Shown: positions 1 through 8,326 of the stretch, in pieces | Layout of the letters: every line of letters begins with the position of its first letter | Position numbering within the stretch: position 1 is the stretch's first letter | Assembly (NCBI RefSeq): GCF_015752285.1 | Contig: NZ_JADOUY010000009.1 | Coordinates: 15,356-79,355, forward strand | Reading direction: 5' to 3' | DNA from: Mycetocola_A sp015752285 | GTDB lineage: Bacteria > Actinomycetota > Actinomycetes > Actinomycetales > Microbacteriaceae | DNA length: 64,000 nucleotides | Made by a program: the position numbers and the translations under genes | Notes under the pieces: generated by a model | Told to the model about the DNA's origin: nothing | What the model saw: only the letters and a program-made list of their open reading frames with translations | Databases searched by the model: none

Positions 1-238
1 ATATCCCGAGATCGCCACGCAGGGCATTCGAGAGCCAGTCGAGGTATTGCTCGACGACGGGGCGGTTCAAGCCGAGTTGGATGCGTTTCGTCGCGACCTG
101 GTCCGCCGTCGCGTAGAGGCCCAAAGCTCCGCGTGCGGGGTCCGACCCGGTCAACATCAGAAAAAAGAACATTCCCGTTACCACGGAGAGGGCGAGCAGC
201 AACCCAACTGTGAGCCGACGCGCGATGTAGCTGATCAT
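1..238 (-). CDS. ABC transporter permease, DppB/OppB type (N-terminal part, runs off window)
   Basis: The gene is cut by the window edge and only about 79 N-terminal residues are visible. It opens MISYIARRL, followed by a hydrophobic segment (VGLLLALSVVTGMFFFL) and then a soluble stretch with RLGLNRP/QYLDW-like character, which is the usual start of an inner-membrane permease of the dipeptide/oligopeptide importer family. The ATG at 238 lies about 80 bp downstream of the binding-protein gene on the same strand, so the two probably form one operon. Such systems import peptides or, in actinobacteria, often oligosaccharides; the ROK regulator next door favours a sugar substrate (inference). Confidence 0.8.
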   Translation of the reverse strand, partial: MISYIARRLTVGLLLALSVVTGMFFFLMLTGSDPARGALGLYATADQVATKRIQLGLNRPVVEQYLDWLSNALRGDLGI

Positions 239-319
239 CGATGATCCGTCCCTATATAGGTGAGAGTGCAAGCTGGTGGACGGACCAAAATCGGTGCCGC
301 CCACCAACTCGCACGAGCG

Positions 320-1843
320 CTAGTCTGCCGGTGCGAAGTTGCGAAGGCTCGGGAAGAGCTGAGCCTGCTGCATTGTCACGGCAATCTCCGGTGCCGACAG
401 GTAGATGTTCTCCAGTGTTGCGATTGGAGCGAACCAGGCGTCTTCAACGAGGTGCGTGTTCAGTTCCTGATAAAGGTCAGCCTGCTCCTCGCCGTCAGTC
501 TGCGGGATTTCTGCGATCAGACGTTCGACCGTTTCATCCGTATAACCGAAGTGGTTCCAGAGCGCGTCGGGAGTCAGCTTGTTGAGCACGTCCGTCCACG
601 CCGGGATGTTGGTGGCGAACGAGAGCATGAACGCCGGCTGACCTGAGAGGGTCTCGAGGCCCCCGTTCGCGAACCCGTTCACGGGCACTTCTTCAACGGT
701 GATTCCGACGTCGGAGAGATACTGAACCACGATCGGCACGAGTGGAGACATGAATCCTTCCGAGTATGAGATCGGGATAGAGAAGCCATCCGCGTAGCCG
801 GCCTCTGCCAGGAGCTCTCGCGCCTTCACCGGGTCATACGGGTAACGCTTGTTGAGGTCGTCTACCCACGCCTGGCTCCCAGGGTTGAACGTCTGTGTCG
901 AGACCTGCCCAAACCCGCCGTAGTGCGTTTCGAGGATGGCCTCGCGGTCGAGCGCATAGTTGATGGCCTGTCGCACCCTCTTGTCGCCGACCGCGGGAGA
1001 CATTTCCCCTCCGCGATCCTGCAGGATGATGCCCTGCCATTCGCCCGGCACGGATTGCACCGTGAGACCCGCAGACTCCGCCTGGGGAACCATATCGGGG
1101 GTTCCGTACATGAACTGGATCTGGCCGGTCGTGAGTGCGTTATAGCGCGCGGTGAACTCCTCGTACGGTCGAATCTCGACGCTTTCGAACGGGTAGGCGT
1201 CGCTGTTCCAGTAATCTTCGCGCGCCGTGAATTTGTAGCTGACACCCTTCTCCGACGCCCCACTGTCGAGCAGGTAGGGGCCGGATCCAATCGGCTTGGT
1301 GGCGACGTCGCCAGACTCGATCGACCCCGGGCACACCATGAAGCCAAGGTACGTTGCGAGAGCCGCGAGAAGACCAGGGCTCGGCCTGTTCAGGAGGAGA
1401 TTGACGTGCGTCGGATCAACGACCTCAACCTCCTCGATTGCTTTCGCGGCCTCTGAGGCGCTCCCAGCGCCTGCCTTGCGTGCTTCGAGGTTGACTTTCA
1501 CAGCATCGGCGTCGAATTTTTCACCGTCGCTGAATGTCACGCCCTCTTTGAGGGTCAAACTCAACTCGGTAAGATCCTCGTTGTACGTGAATTCAGTGGC
1601 CAGATTTCCCTCGATCGCGGCATCCGGGGTCAGCCTGAGCAGAGGATCGTATACCGCCTCCGCATAGTGGATGACGGCCCCCTCTTTCATCTCACCCGGG
1701 TCCCAGGTCAAGACATCGCCGTTGTTGCCTACGACCAGCGATTCATCGGTCGCCTCTGATGGAGGCGTCCCGGCGCTACTACACCCGGTTAACACGAGCG
1801 CAGACACGATTGATACCGCGATGAGAGCGTCTTTGATGTGCAC
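320..1843 (-). CDS. ABC transporter substrate-binding lipoprotein (SBP_bac_5 / DppA-OppA family)
   Basis: About 507 residues, the normal size for this family. A signal peptide ends in the lipobox LTGC, so the mature protein is predicted to be a lipid-anchored, cell-surface binding protein that delivers ligand to the permease encoded just downstream. Family-typical segments include the early VVGNNGDVLTWDPG strand and the later DKRVRQAINYALDREAI helix. A GTG at 1858 extends the frame, but the GTG at 1843 has an AAAGGA ribosome site about 5 bases upstream and gives a cleaner signal peptide, so it is preferred. The gene follows the ROK repressor by about 40 bp. The substrate cannot be read from sequence; sugar oligomers are a guess from the regulator. 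Confidence 0.88.
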   Translation of the reverse strand: MHIKDALIAVSIVSALVLTGCSSAGTPPSEATDESLVVGNNGDVLTWDPGEMKEGAVIHYAEAVYDPLLRLTPDAAIEGNLATEFTYNEDLTELSLTLKEGVTFSDGEKFDADAVKVNLEARKAGAGSASEAAKAIEEVEVVDPTHVNLLLNRPSPGLLAALATYLGFMVCPGSIESGDVATKPIGSGPYLLDSGASEKGVSYKFTAREDYWNSDAYPFESVEIRPYEEFTARYNALTTGQIQFMYGTPDMVPQAESAGLTVQSVPGEWQGIILQDRGGEMSPAVGDKRVRQAINYALDREAILETHYGGFGQVSTQTFNPGSQAWVDDLNKRYPYDPVKARELLAEAGYADGFSIPISYSEGFMSPLVPIVVQYLSDVGITVEEVPVNGFANGGLETLSGQPAFMLSFATNIPAWTDVLNKLTPDALWNHFGYTDETVERLIAEIPQTDGEEQADLYQELNTHLVEDAWFAPIATLENIYLSAPEIAVTMQQAQLFPSLRNFAPAD

Positions 1844-1885
1844 GATATTCCTTTCCACTTCGTCTTCCTCAGTCCCTAGACCGTT

Positions 1886-3091
1886 CTAGGAAATTCCAAG
1901 TTGTTCCCGCATGACCTGTGTCGCAGCGCCGCGCAACACGATGTCGTCTCCGAGAACTGTCATTCGTACAGGTACGTCGGGGGCCGCGATTGGGAGGGCG
2001 CGGCTGCGAACTGTCAGTCGCACTGCTTCGGAAAGCGGGCCATCGAGAATAAGATGCGGTCCGCTCAGGACAATCTCGGAGAGCTCAAGCGCAACGACGA
2101 GGGGAGCGAGGACGTTCCCGAGCGCTTTCCCTGCGTCGACAAGAACCTGATGGCGCGCCTCCGCGGTGGAGCTTGATTTGAGCGCCGTGTCGAGACGCGC
2201 GCTCGCGAGCACTGTTTCGAGGCAACCCTTCTTGCCGCATGTGCAGAGCAACGGTGTGCCGACCCCGCAGGCCACGTGGCCGATCTCACCGGCCGCTGAG
2301 CGGCTCCCGAAGAGCTGGGCGCCTCCGAGCAGCAGACCGGCGCCGACCTCATGACCGATGCGAACGAGGATCATGTCGTCGCTGCCGGATGCGTGGCTTC
2401 GTTCGGCCTGGACGGCGAGATTGGCGTCGTTCGCCACGCTCACGTGACAGGAGAAGCAGGCACCGAGAACGGCTTTGATATCAATGCCTTCCCAGCCAAG
2501 GCTCTGCGCGCGGATAACGGTGCCTGAAAACGTGACGGCACCCGGCGATCCGACGCCAATACCAAGCACAGGCGCGCTCAGCTGGCCGAAAAGAGTCTGA
2601 AGCAACTCAACCACGAGTGCGAGTGCTTCCTGTCCGCGTCGCCCCTCGATGGCAACGTCCGTACGATGGAGCACAGTCCCATTTGGGCCCATGACTGCGC
2701 CTCGAAACAGCGTCGAGTGACTAAGGTCGACGCAGATAATCTGGAAGGCTTCGATGTTGAACTCCAACATCATGGGCGGTTTTCCGCGTCTCGCCAGTTC
2801 TGGCGTACCCACCTCACAAAGCATTTCTTCCGAGAGCAGGTCCTCAACCACATGAGAGACAGAGACTTTGGTCAGCCCTGTAACGCGCGCCAGATCGGCG
2901 CGACTGTGCTTGCCCTCGCGAAAAAGAGTCTGGAGGATCAATGAGCGGTTGTGCAGGCGGGCCTCTTCGGGCAGCACCTTTGCATCAATCCTCCCACGGC
3001 CACGGGAGTCGCTCATGGGCAGCCAATCACGGCGCTCCGGTTCCACAACGCCCCTCGGACCGTCCGGCATCTTCGCCGATGTATTGCTCAT
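1886..3091 (-). CDS. ROK-family transcriptional repressor
   Basis: Roughly 401 residues. The N-terminus carries a winged helix-turn-helix (RADLARVTGLTKVSVSHVV). The rest is a ROK sugar-kinase-like domain with the zinc-binding motif CTCGKKGCLE. Proteins of this NagC/XylR-like group repress nearby transport genes until a sugar ligand binds. It is the first gene of an operon with the binding protein and permease downstream. The frame can begin at a TTG at 3109, but that codon lies inside a perfect 10-bp-arm palindrome; the ATG at 3091 sits just after the palindrome and is the likelier start, implying autoregulation. There is no obvious ribosome site, so a leaderless transcript is possible. Confidence 0.85.
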   Translation of the reverse strand: MSNTSAKMPDGPRGVVEPERRDWLPMSDSRGRGRIDAKVLPEEARLHNRSLILQTLFREGKHSRADLARVTGLTKVSVSHVVEDLLSEEMLCEVGTPELARRGKPPMMLEFNIEAFQIICVDLSHSTLFRGAVMGPNGTVLHRTDVAIEGRRGQEALALVVELLQTLFGQLSAPVLGIGVGSPGAVTFSGTVIRAQSLGWEGIDIKAVLGACFSCHVSVANDANLAVQAERSHASGSDDMILVRIGHEVGAGLLLGGAQLFGSRSAAGEIGHVACGVGTPLLCTCGKKGCLETVLASARLDTALKSSSTAEARHQVLVDAGKALGNVLAPLVVALELSEIVLSGPHLILDGPLSEAVRLTVRSRALPIAAPDVPVRMTVLGDDIVLRGAATQVMREQLGIS

Positions 3092-3092
3092 C

Positions 3093-3119
3093 GCTTTAGT
3101 AAACAGCAATTACTAAAGC
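3093..3119. promoter_or_regulatory. ROK operator palindrome
   Basis: Perfect inverted repeat with 10-bp arms (gctttagtaa at 3093-3102, ttactaaagc at 3110-3119) and a 7-bp spacer. It lies immediately upstream of the ATG at 3091 of the ROK gene. The TTTAGTAA/TTACTAAA shape is of the kind bound by ROK repressors, so autoregulation of the repressor-importer operon is inferred. Confidence 0.7.
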
Positions 3120-3329
3120 CATGAATAAAAAGTACACACTAGTTACATAACCGTTATGTAGCGCGTAACTCGGGCCATCGGAGACAGGTCCGCGGACGCC
3201 CCTGATCCTCGCCCTCGCCCTACACATGCCCCTTCGTGGACGGCCTCACCAGGTCACCGCCTGGTGCTAGCGATCCCGAGACGGTTGCCTGCCTGCGAGT
3301 GCGTAGTTCCTCGCCGAGTATCTGACGCG

Positions 3330-4329
3330 GGACTCCACTTCCGGACAACCCGACGACCTCGACCCATCAGACCCATAGGGGCGATGCGGAGCGGGTCGTG
3401 AACGCCAGATATCAGCAGCTTGCCGACCACTACCAGTGCGCGATCGTGCCAGCACGCGTGAAGCGTCCGCGAGATAAGGCGGCTGCCGAAAACGCGGTGA
3501 ACGTCGTGAACAAACGCGTCATCGGTTACCTCGAGGACGATGTCTTCACGACCCTCGCCGAGTTGAATGCTGCAATCGAGGAGCGGGTGCGGGAGATCAA
3601 CACGACATCCGCCGCGCGGACGATACGACCCGGTGGGAGAGGTTCGAAACCGAAGAGCGGGAGTTCCTCGAGCCGTTGCCGGACGCTGGGTTCGAGGACG
3701 TCTCGTGGAAGGAACTGAAGGCCGGCCGCAATTACCATGTCACCGCTGACACGCAACGGTATTCGGTGCCGTTCGCTCTGGCGGGCAGGCTGTTGCGGGT
3801 GAGGCTGACGTCGTCTCGGGTGACGGTCTTCGACGGGCACGAGAGCATCTGCGAACACCCCCGGCTGACCGGCCGCAAAGGCCAGTACTCGACCTTGCCG
3901 GAACACGTCCCGCCGCAGCACCGCAATATCGACGGGCTGTGGTCGAGGCGGTGGTTCACCGACCGGGCGCGCAGCGTCGGGCCGGCAACCGTCACGGTGA
4001 TCGAGCAGATCCTCGATGGACAGGTGGTTGAGGCGCAGGGCTACCTGTCCTGCCAGAACATCCTGGACGGGCTCGGCAAAAACAACCGGGAACGGTTGGA
4101 GGCGGCCTGCCAGGAGCTCGTGAACCGCAGCGCCCATCCGACCTATACGACCTATACGACCCTGAAACGGTTGATGGCGGCGATCGATAGTGATGCGAAG
4201 AAGCCCCGGCCGCAGGTCCCGGCGGCCTCGACACGCAAACGCGTCAGCACCGTCGTTTTCCGCGAGACCATGCCAGACGTCTATGTTCGCGACGCCTCCC
4301 ACTACGCACGCGACGAGGAGGGGAAGTGA
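3330..4329 (+). pseudogene. istA: IS21-family transposase IstA, 5'-truncated and frameshifted
   Basis: Only the C-terminal half of the DDE transposase remains. It becomes recognisable near 3344 (DNPTTSTHQTHRGDAERVVN) and runs through KPRDKAAAENAVNVVNKRV. At about 3600 the frame shifts, consistent with loss of one base in AAC-(x)AC-GAC: the text continues in another frame as DIRRADDTTRWERFE and then reads to the stop at 4327-4329. The N-terminal helix-turn-helix and first catalytic Asp are missing, so the element cannot transpose by itself. The stop overlaps the istB start (TGATG), the usual IS21 coupling. Confidence 0.85.
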
Positions 4330-5096
4330 TGTTCACCAGCATCGATTACGACAAGTTCCGGTCCCTGCGCGTGACCCACGTCGCGACCCGGCTGGAAGAG
4401 CTCATCCAGGACGAAGCCAACGACACCCTCACCCCCGAGCAGCTGTTCCTCACCGCCGTCGACGACGCGTTGGAGTCCCGACGCATCAACAAGGTCGACA
4501 AACTCATCCGCCAGGCCGCCTTCCCGATCCCAGGAGCGACCGTCGCCGAGGTCGACTACCGCGACGGACGCGGGATCACCCCGGTCAGAAAGCGACGCTA
4601 TGCCGCACATGACTGGCGCTCCGATGCGACGAACCTGCTCATCATCTCGCCCACCGGAGGCGGGAAAACCTACCTTGCCTGCGCGCTGGCCATCGGCGCC
4701 TGCCAGAGTGAGCACTCGGTTCTTTACTTCCGAATGGACGACCTCGCCCGAAGGCTCGTCATCGCCCGCGGCGACGGCATCGCCCACCAGAAACTGTTGA
4801 ACGAGCTTTCCAACATCGACCTGCTCATCATCGATGACTTCCTCACCGTCGGCATCGACAGCGACGCCGCCAACGACCTGTTCGCGATCCTTGCGAACCG
4901 CGAACACCGGCTGCCAACGATGATTGCCTCGCAGACCGGGCCGACGCACTGGGTTGCCGAACTGCCCGACCGTGTCGCGGCGGACTCGATCGTGAACCGC
5001 CTCGCCAACAACGCCCGGATCATCAACCTCGGCCAGATCGACATGCGCCGACACCGCAACGACCAAGCCCGCGCCGCTGAGGCCTACTGGGAATAA
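4329..5096 (+). CDS. istB: IS21-family helper ATPase IstB
   Basis: About 255 residues, close to the normal length. It has a Walker A motif (PTGGGKT, around residue 100), a Walker B segment (LLIIDDFL) and the DnaA/DnaC-like AAA+ layout of IstB, which selects target DNA for IstA. The ATG at 4329 is preferred over the GTG at 4326 because the strong GAGGAGGGGA ribosome site (4315-4324) is properly spaced. The start overlaps the istA stop. The ORF looks intact, but without a functional istA it is probably an orphan. Confidence 0.9.
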   Translation: MFTSIDYDKFRSLRVTHVATRLEELIQDEANDTLTPEQLFLTAVDDALESRRINKVDKLIRQAAFPIPGATVAEVDYRDGRGITPVRKRRYAAHDWRSDATNLLIISPTGGGKTYLACALAIGACQSEHSVLYFRMDDLARRLVIARGDGIAHQKLLNELSNIDLLIIDDFLTVGIDSDAANDLFAILANREHRLPTMIASQTGPTHWVAELPDRVAADSIVNRLANNARIINLGQIDMRRHRNDQARAAEAYWE

Positions 5097-5102
5097 CACC
5101 GG

Positions 5103-5131
5103 AGCGGCCCGGGAACAAAGCCCGGGTCGCT
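5103..5131. terminator. Hairpin after istB, possible terminator
   Basis: Inverted repeat GCGgCCCGGG ... CCCGGGtCGC with a short AACAAAG loop starts about 7 bp after the istB stop. There is no clear T-run, so factor-independent termination is uncertain; it may be part of the IS end. Confidence 0.4.
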
Positions 5132-5151
5132 ACCACCTCGTCAGAACCGCG

Positions 5152-5385
5152 CTACCAACTACGTGGACTGGCGCTACCATCAAGCGCTACTCGCCACGTG
5201 ACCCCAGGCTTCACGCCGGCGTCGACCTCGAACCGGCGTTGCCACAGCCGCAACGTCTCCGGGCTCATCCCGAGCATCCCCGCGACGTGACGGATCGCGG
5301 CCATCAGCGTCGGATGCTCCGGCCTGGCCTCCGCGAGCATCCGCAACGCCCGCTCACGCATCTCCGGCGAATACTTCCTGTTCAT
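5152..5385 (-). pseudogene. IS3-family OrfA, truncated at the 3' end
   Basis: The product opens MNRKYSPEMRERALRMLAE and continues with a helix-turn-helix (GMSPETLRLWQRRFE), the DNA-binding part of IS3-type OrfA proteins. After VKPGVT, near 5205, the sequence loses family character where it abuts the IS21 end, and the leucine zipper is absent. No OrfB is present. A ribosome site (AAGGA) precedes the ATG at 5385. This is a dead fragment between two IS21 remnants. Confidence 0.75.
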
Positions 5386-5430
5386 GATGTTCCATCCTTA
5401 CTTTGAAGAACGGAACGAAAGTCAGGCCGA

Positions 5431-5523
5431 TTCACCCTCGACGGCGGCTCCTACCGGCTCCGCAACCACGCCGCCCAATCCAACGAGCTCCGCCGCGTGA
5501 CAACGGGCACAAACTTCCGCTAA
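5431..5523 (+). pseudogene. Remnant of a second IS21 IstB (C-terminus only)
   Basis: A 30-codon piece reading FTLDGGSYRLRNHAAQ matches the conserved end of IstB proteins (G-x-SYRLR) and stops at TAA 5521-5523. No upstream part survives. It is followed by the direct repeats typical of an IS21 terminus, showing that a second IS21-type element once sat here. Confidence 0.65.
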
Positions 5524-5537
5524 CCTAACCCCGCGAC

Positions 5538-5579
5538 CTGGGGAGCTTCGATGAGCAAGACTGGGGAATTTCGCTGAGC
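5538..5579. repeat. IS21-type terminal direct repeats
   Basis: Two 19-bp copies of CTGGGGA-x-x-TTCG-x-TGAGC (5538-5556 and 5561-5579), separated by 4 bp, follow the istB remnant. IS21 ends carry such repeated transposase-binding units. The stretch 5580-5690 shows no coding signal. Confidence 0.65.
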
Positions 5580-5690
5580 GCCGTTACTGGGTTGAGACCG
5601 GCACCTACAACATGAGGGAGCACACGGCGCTGGCCAGCGCCTAATGGTCGGAAGAGTGCCCGTGGTGCTGAACCGCACGATTAGGTGGTG

Positions 5691-5728
5691 CTCAAAGCCT
5701 CAAAGCCTCAAAGCCTCAAAGCCTCAAA
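5691..5728. repeat. Tandem 8-bp repeat (CTCAAAGC) overlapping the fbpC stop
   Basis: Four full copies and part of a fifth of CTCAAAGC in a row. The last partial copy contains the stop codon of the ABC ATPase gene read on the minus strand (5724-5726). Slippage here would alter only the sequence after the stop. Confidence 0.9.
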
Positions 5729-6773
5729 TACTCGGATAAGCGACGCCGCCGCCAAGGACCGAGACGGTGACCTGGTCGCGGGGTGCCAGGCCTGCGGCGG
5801 TCGTCGCCGGAACGGGGACAACGATCCGCGTCCCGTCCGAGAGGCGCAGGGTGACCCGGGCGTACTGACCGGCCGGAAGAAAGGAGACGATCTCGGCGTT
5901 TGGCGCGTCTTGGTGTACGTTCACTGTTAGCTGGCTCGGGCGCAGCATGAGCGTGCGCCCACCCGTCGCTCCGGCAGTTCGGTCGTGCCACACGGGGACA
6001 ACTCCAAGTGCGGTAAGTACGGAGGCCGGATGCGCACCGGCCTGCGCGTCGAGCAGCAGGGCATTACCGAGAAACGTTGCAAGCTCACGCGTGTCCGGTG
6101 CGTCAAAGACCAGGGACGGCGTTCCGAGCTGTTCGAGGTGCCCGGCCACGATAACGCCGACGCTGTCGCCGAAGGTGAGAGCCTCCTCGTGGTCATGAGT
6201 GACGAGGATGGTCGTGGTACCGGCCAGTTGAAGCGTATCGATCACAGCTTGCCGAGTCCGGGTCCGAAGCCCGGTGTCGAGGGCGCTGAAGGGTTCGTCG
6301 AGCAGGATCAATCGGGGCTGAGGCGCGAGTGCTCTCGCCAGGGAGACGCGCTGCTGTTGGCCGCCAGAGAGTTCGTGCGGGTAACGGTCGAGCAGGTCCG
6401 GGTTCAGGGCAGCAAGCTCAGCGACTTCGGTCACCCGTCCGTCGCGGGCAGCGCTGCGGGGGAGGCCGAAACGGATGTTCTGACGTGCGGTCAGGTGGGG
6501 AAAGAGGGCGCCGTCTTGGGCAACGTAGCCGATGCCGCGGCGATGGGCCGGTAGGTGCTCGGACGGGCTCGATAGCAAGGTGTTGCCCAGGCTGATGCTG
6601 CCCGCGTCGATGGTTGCGAATCCGGCGATGAGGCGCAGGAGGGTGCTTTTTCCACTTCCGGACGCGCCGACGAGCGCGAGCCGGGTGCCGGGCTGCAGGC
6701 TGAAGTTGATGTTGTGCAGTATCGGCTGGTTGCCGAGGGATTTACTTACGCCACTGAGCGTCAGGCTCGTCAT
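5724..6773 (-). CDS. fbpC: Ferric iron ABC transporter ATP-binding protein (FbpC type)
   Basis: 349 residues, the usual FbpC length. The nucleotide-binding domain has Walker A GASGSGKST (about residue 36-44), signature LSGGQQQR (about 136) and Walker B LILLDEPF. The remaining ~110 residues form the C-terminal regulatory domain of the MalK/FbpC/PotA branch. It powers the fused permease encoded upstream; its ATG overlaps that gene's stop by four bases (ATGA), indicating translational coupling. The operon begins with fbpA under a DtxR-type box, so it is presumably expressed when iron is scarce. Confidence 0.9.
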   Translation of the reverse strand: MTSLTLSGVSKSLGNQPILHNINFSLQPGTRLALVGASGSGKSTLLRLIAGFATIDAGSISLGNTLLSSPSEHLPAHRRGIGYVAQDGALFPHLTARQNIRFGLPRSAARDGRVTEVAELAALNPDLLDRYPHELSGGQQQRVSLARALAPQPRLILLDEPFSALDTGLRTRTRQAVIDTLQLAGTTTILVTHDHEEALTFGDSVGVIVAGHLEQLGTPSLVFDAPDTRELATFLGNALLLDAQAGAHPASVLTALGVVPVWHDRTAGATGGRTLMLRPSQLTVNVHQDAPNAEIVSFLPAGQYARVTLRLSDGTRIVVPVPATTAAGLAPRDQVTVSVLGGGVAYPSI

Positions 6774-8269
6774 GTCGGGAGCTTCTTCCGGGTGTTGGCG
6801 AACAGGATGGTGACCGCCGGGATTGAGAGCGCGATGAGGAGCACCGCATATGGGGCCGCATTCGAGTAGGCGGCGGAGGAGCTGACTGACCAGAACTGGG
6901 TGGCGAGCGTGCGCGTTCCGTTCGGCGCGAGTAGGAGGGTTGCGGTGAGCTCGTTGGCGCAGCCGAGGCCGACCAGCGCGGCCGCCGCGCCGATCGAGGG
7001 GGCCATGAGGGGGAAAGTGACGCGCATCCGTGACGTGAAGGGGCTCTTGCCCAGCGACTGGGCGGCTTGCTCGAGTTCCACGGGTACCTGCGCGAGTCCG
7101 CTGCGCATACTGACTAACGCCCGAGGGAGGAAGACAATGACATACGCAATGATCACCGTGGCCGGGGTCTGGTAGAGCGCCGGCACGAGGCGCAAGGTCA
7201 CGGTTACTAGGGCCAGCGCGACGATGATCGTGGGCAAACTGCTCGCCAGATACATTGCGCCCTCAAGCACCCGGCTCAGGCGTCCCGAATGTCGCACGCT
7301 CAGCCACACCACGGGGAGGGCAATCAGGGTCGTGGCCACGGCGCCGCCGAGAGCGAAGAGGATGGTCTGCCCCAGCGCACCCGGCAGTTCGGGCTGAGCC
7401 CACGGCTGGCCGCGGCTGAGCCAGTGAATCAGGCTTGCGCCGGGTACGCCGAGCGCCGTGATGGCGAGCCCGGCAAGGGCGATCAGGGCTGGGACGGTGA
7501 ATACGCCGAGGCTGGCGCGCGGAGCCGGCCGGGCGGCACCCGAGCCGACTCTCGCGTAGCGGCGGTGGCCGCGGGTGGAGGCCTCGGAGATGAGGAAGAC
7601 CAGGCAGAGGCCGGTCAAGACGACTCCCAGGGCGCTGGCGGCCGGGCCGGCGAAGGTTGATTGGAACTGGGCGACGATCGCGGTGGTGAATGTGTCGAAC
7701 CGGATCAGAGCGAACGCCCCGTATTCGGCCAAGAGATGTAGGACGACGATGAGAGCGCCGCCTGATATCGCGAGCCACAGCTGCGGTAACACGACCCGGA
7801 CGAACACGACGAATGGGGAGAGACCGAGTGCCCTGGCCGACTCCTCGAGCGCGGGATCGAGGGTGCGCAGGGTGGCCAGGGCCGGGAGGTAGACCAGCGG
7901 GTAGTAGGCCAACACGGCGATCAGCACCCCACCGGCGAGACCCCCGATCGAAGGGATCGCGCTCACCCAGCCATAGCTGCTGACGAACGCAGGCACGGCG
8001 AGAGGCGCTGCCAGCACGATCGCCCATACCCGGCGGCCCGGCACGGTTGTGCGCTCCACCAGCCAGGCGCCGCCCACACCGAGCACCACGCAGATCGGAA
8101 CGCCGATTAGAACCAGTAGCAGAGTGTTGGTGAGCAGTTCCAGCACCTTGGGCCGGAAGATCAGTGGTGCGAGGGCCGACCAGCCCACGTCGAATCCGAC
8201 GGAGACGATGAAACCGACAGGCACGAGCATCCCGACGGCGATGATGCTTATGAGCACGGCCAACGCCAC
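6770..8269 (-). CDS. fbpB: Ferric iron ABC transporter permease, duplicated-domain FbpB
   Basis: 499 residues with about twelve hydrophobic segments arranged as two related six-helix halves, the form typical of FbpB/ThiP-like permeases. Both halves carry the cytoplasmic EAA loop that touches the ATPase: ALEESARALGLSPFVVF in the first and ELEQAAQSLGKSPF in the second. The start is a GTG at 8269, and no ATG is available in frame. It lies between fbpA (58 bp upstream) and fbpC (4-bp overlap). The predicted role is passage of ferric iron across the membrane. Confidence 0.9.
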   Translation of the reverse strand: MALAVLISIIAVGMLVPVGFIVSVGFDVGWSALAPLIFRPKVLELLTNTLLLVLIGVPICVVLGVGGAWLVERTTVPGRRVWAIVLAAPLAVPAFVSSYGWVSAIPSIGGLAGGVLIAVLAYYPLVYLPALATLRTLDPALEESARALGLSPFVVFVRVVLPQLWLAISGGALIVVLHLLAEYGAFALIRFDTFTTAIVAQFQSTFAGPAASALGVVLTGLCLVFLISEASTRGHRRYARVGSGAARPAPRASLGVFTVPALIALAGLAITALGVPGASLIHWLSRGQPWAQPELPGALGQTILFALGGAVATTLIALPVVWLSVRHSGRLSRVLEGAMYLASSLPTIIVALALVTVTLRLVPALYQTPATVIIAYVIVFLPRALVSMRSGLAQVPVELEQAAQSLGKSPFTSRMRVTFPLMAPSIGAAAALVGLGCANELTATLLLAPNGTRTLATQFWSVSSSAAYSNAAPYAVLLIALSIPAVTILFANTRKKLPT

Positions 8270-8326
8270 AGGGGGGCGCGACCTGTCGGTCGCACCCCCA
8301 AGCAGCGGGCGGATGGTGGTGCTCAG

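Noticed and set aside
3526..4302. 258-codon minus-strand frame over istA
   Set aside because: It is the shadow of the IstA coding frames, which match a known transposase.
4302..5099. 265-codon minus-strand frame over istB
   Set aside because: Shadow of the IstB ATPase frame, which has Walker motifs and a strong ribosome site.
6900..8027. Long antisense frames inside fbpB and similar long shadows throughout
   Set aside because: They overlap clear genes, have arginine/proline-rich text typical of high-GC opposite frames and no family resemblance.
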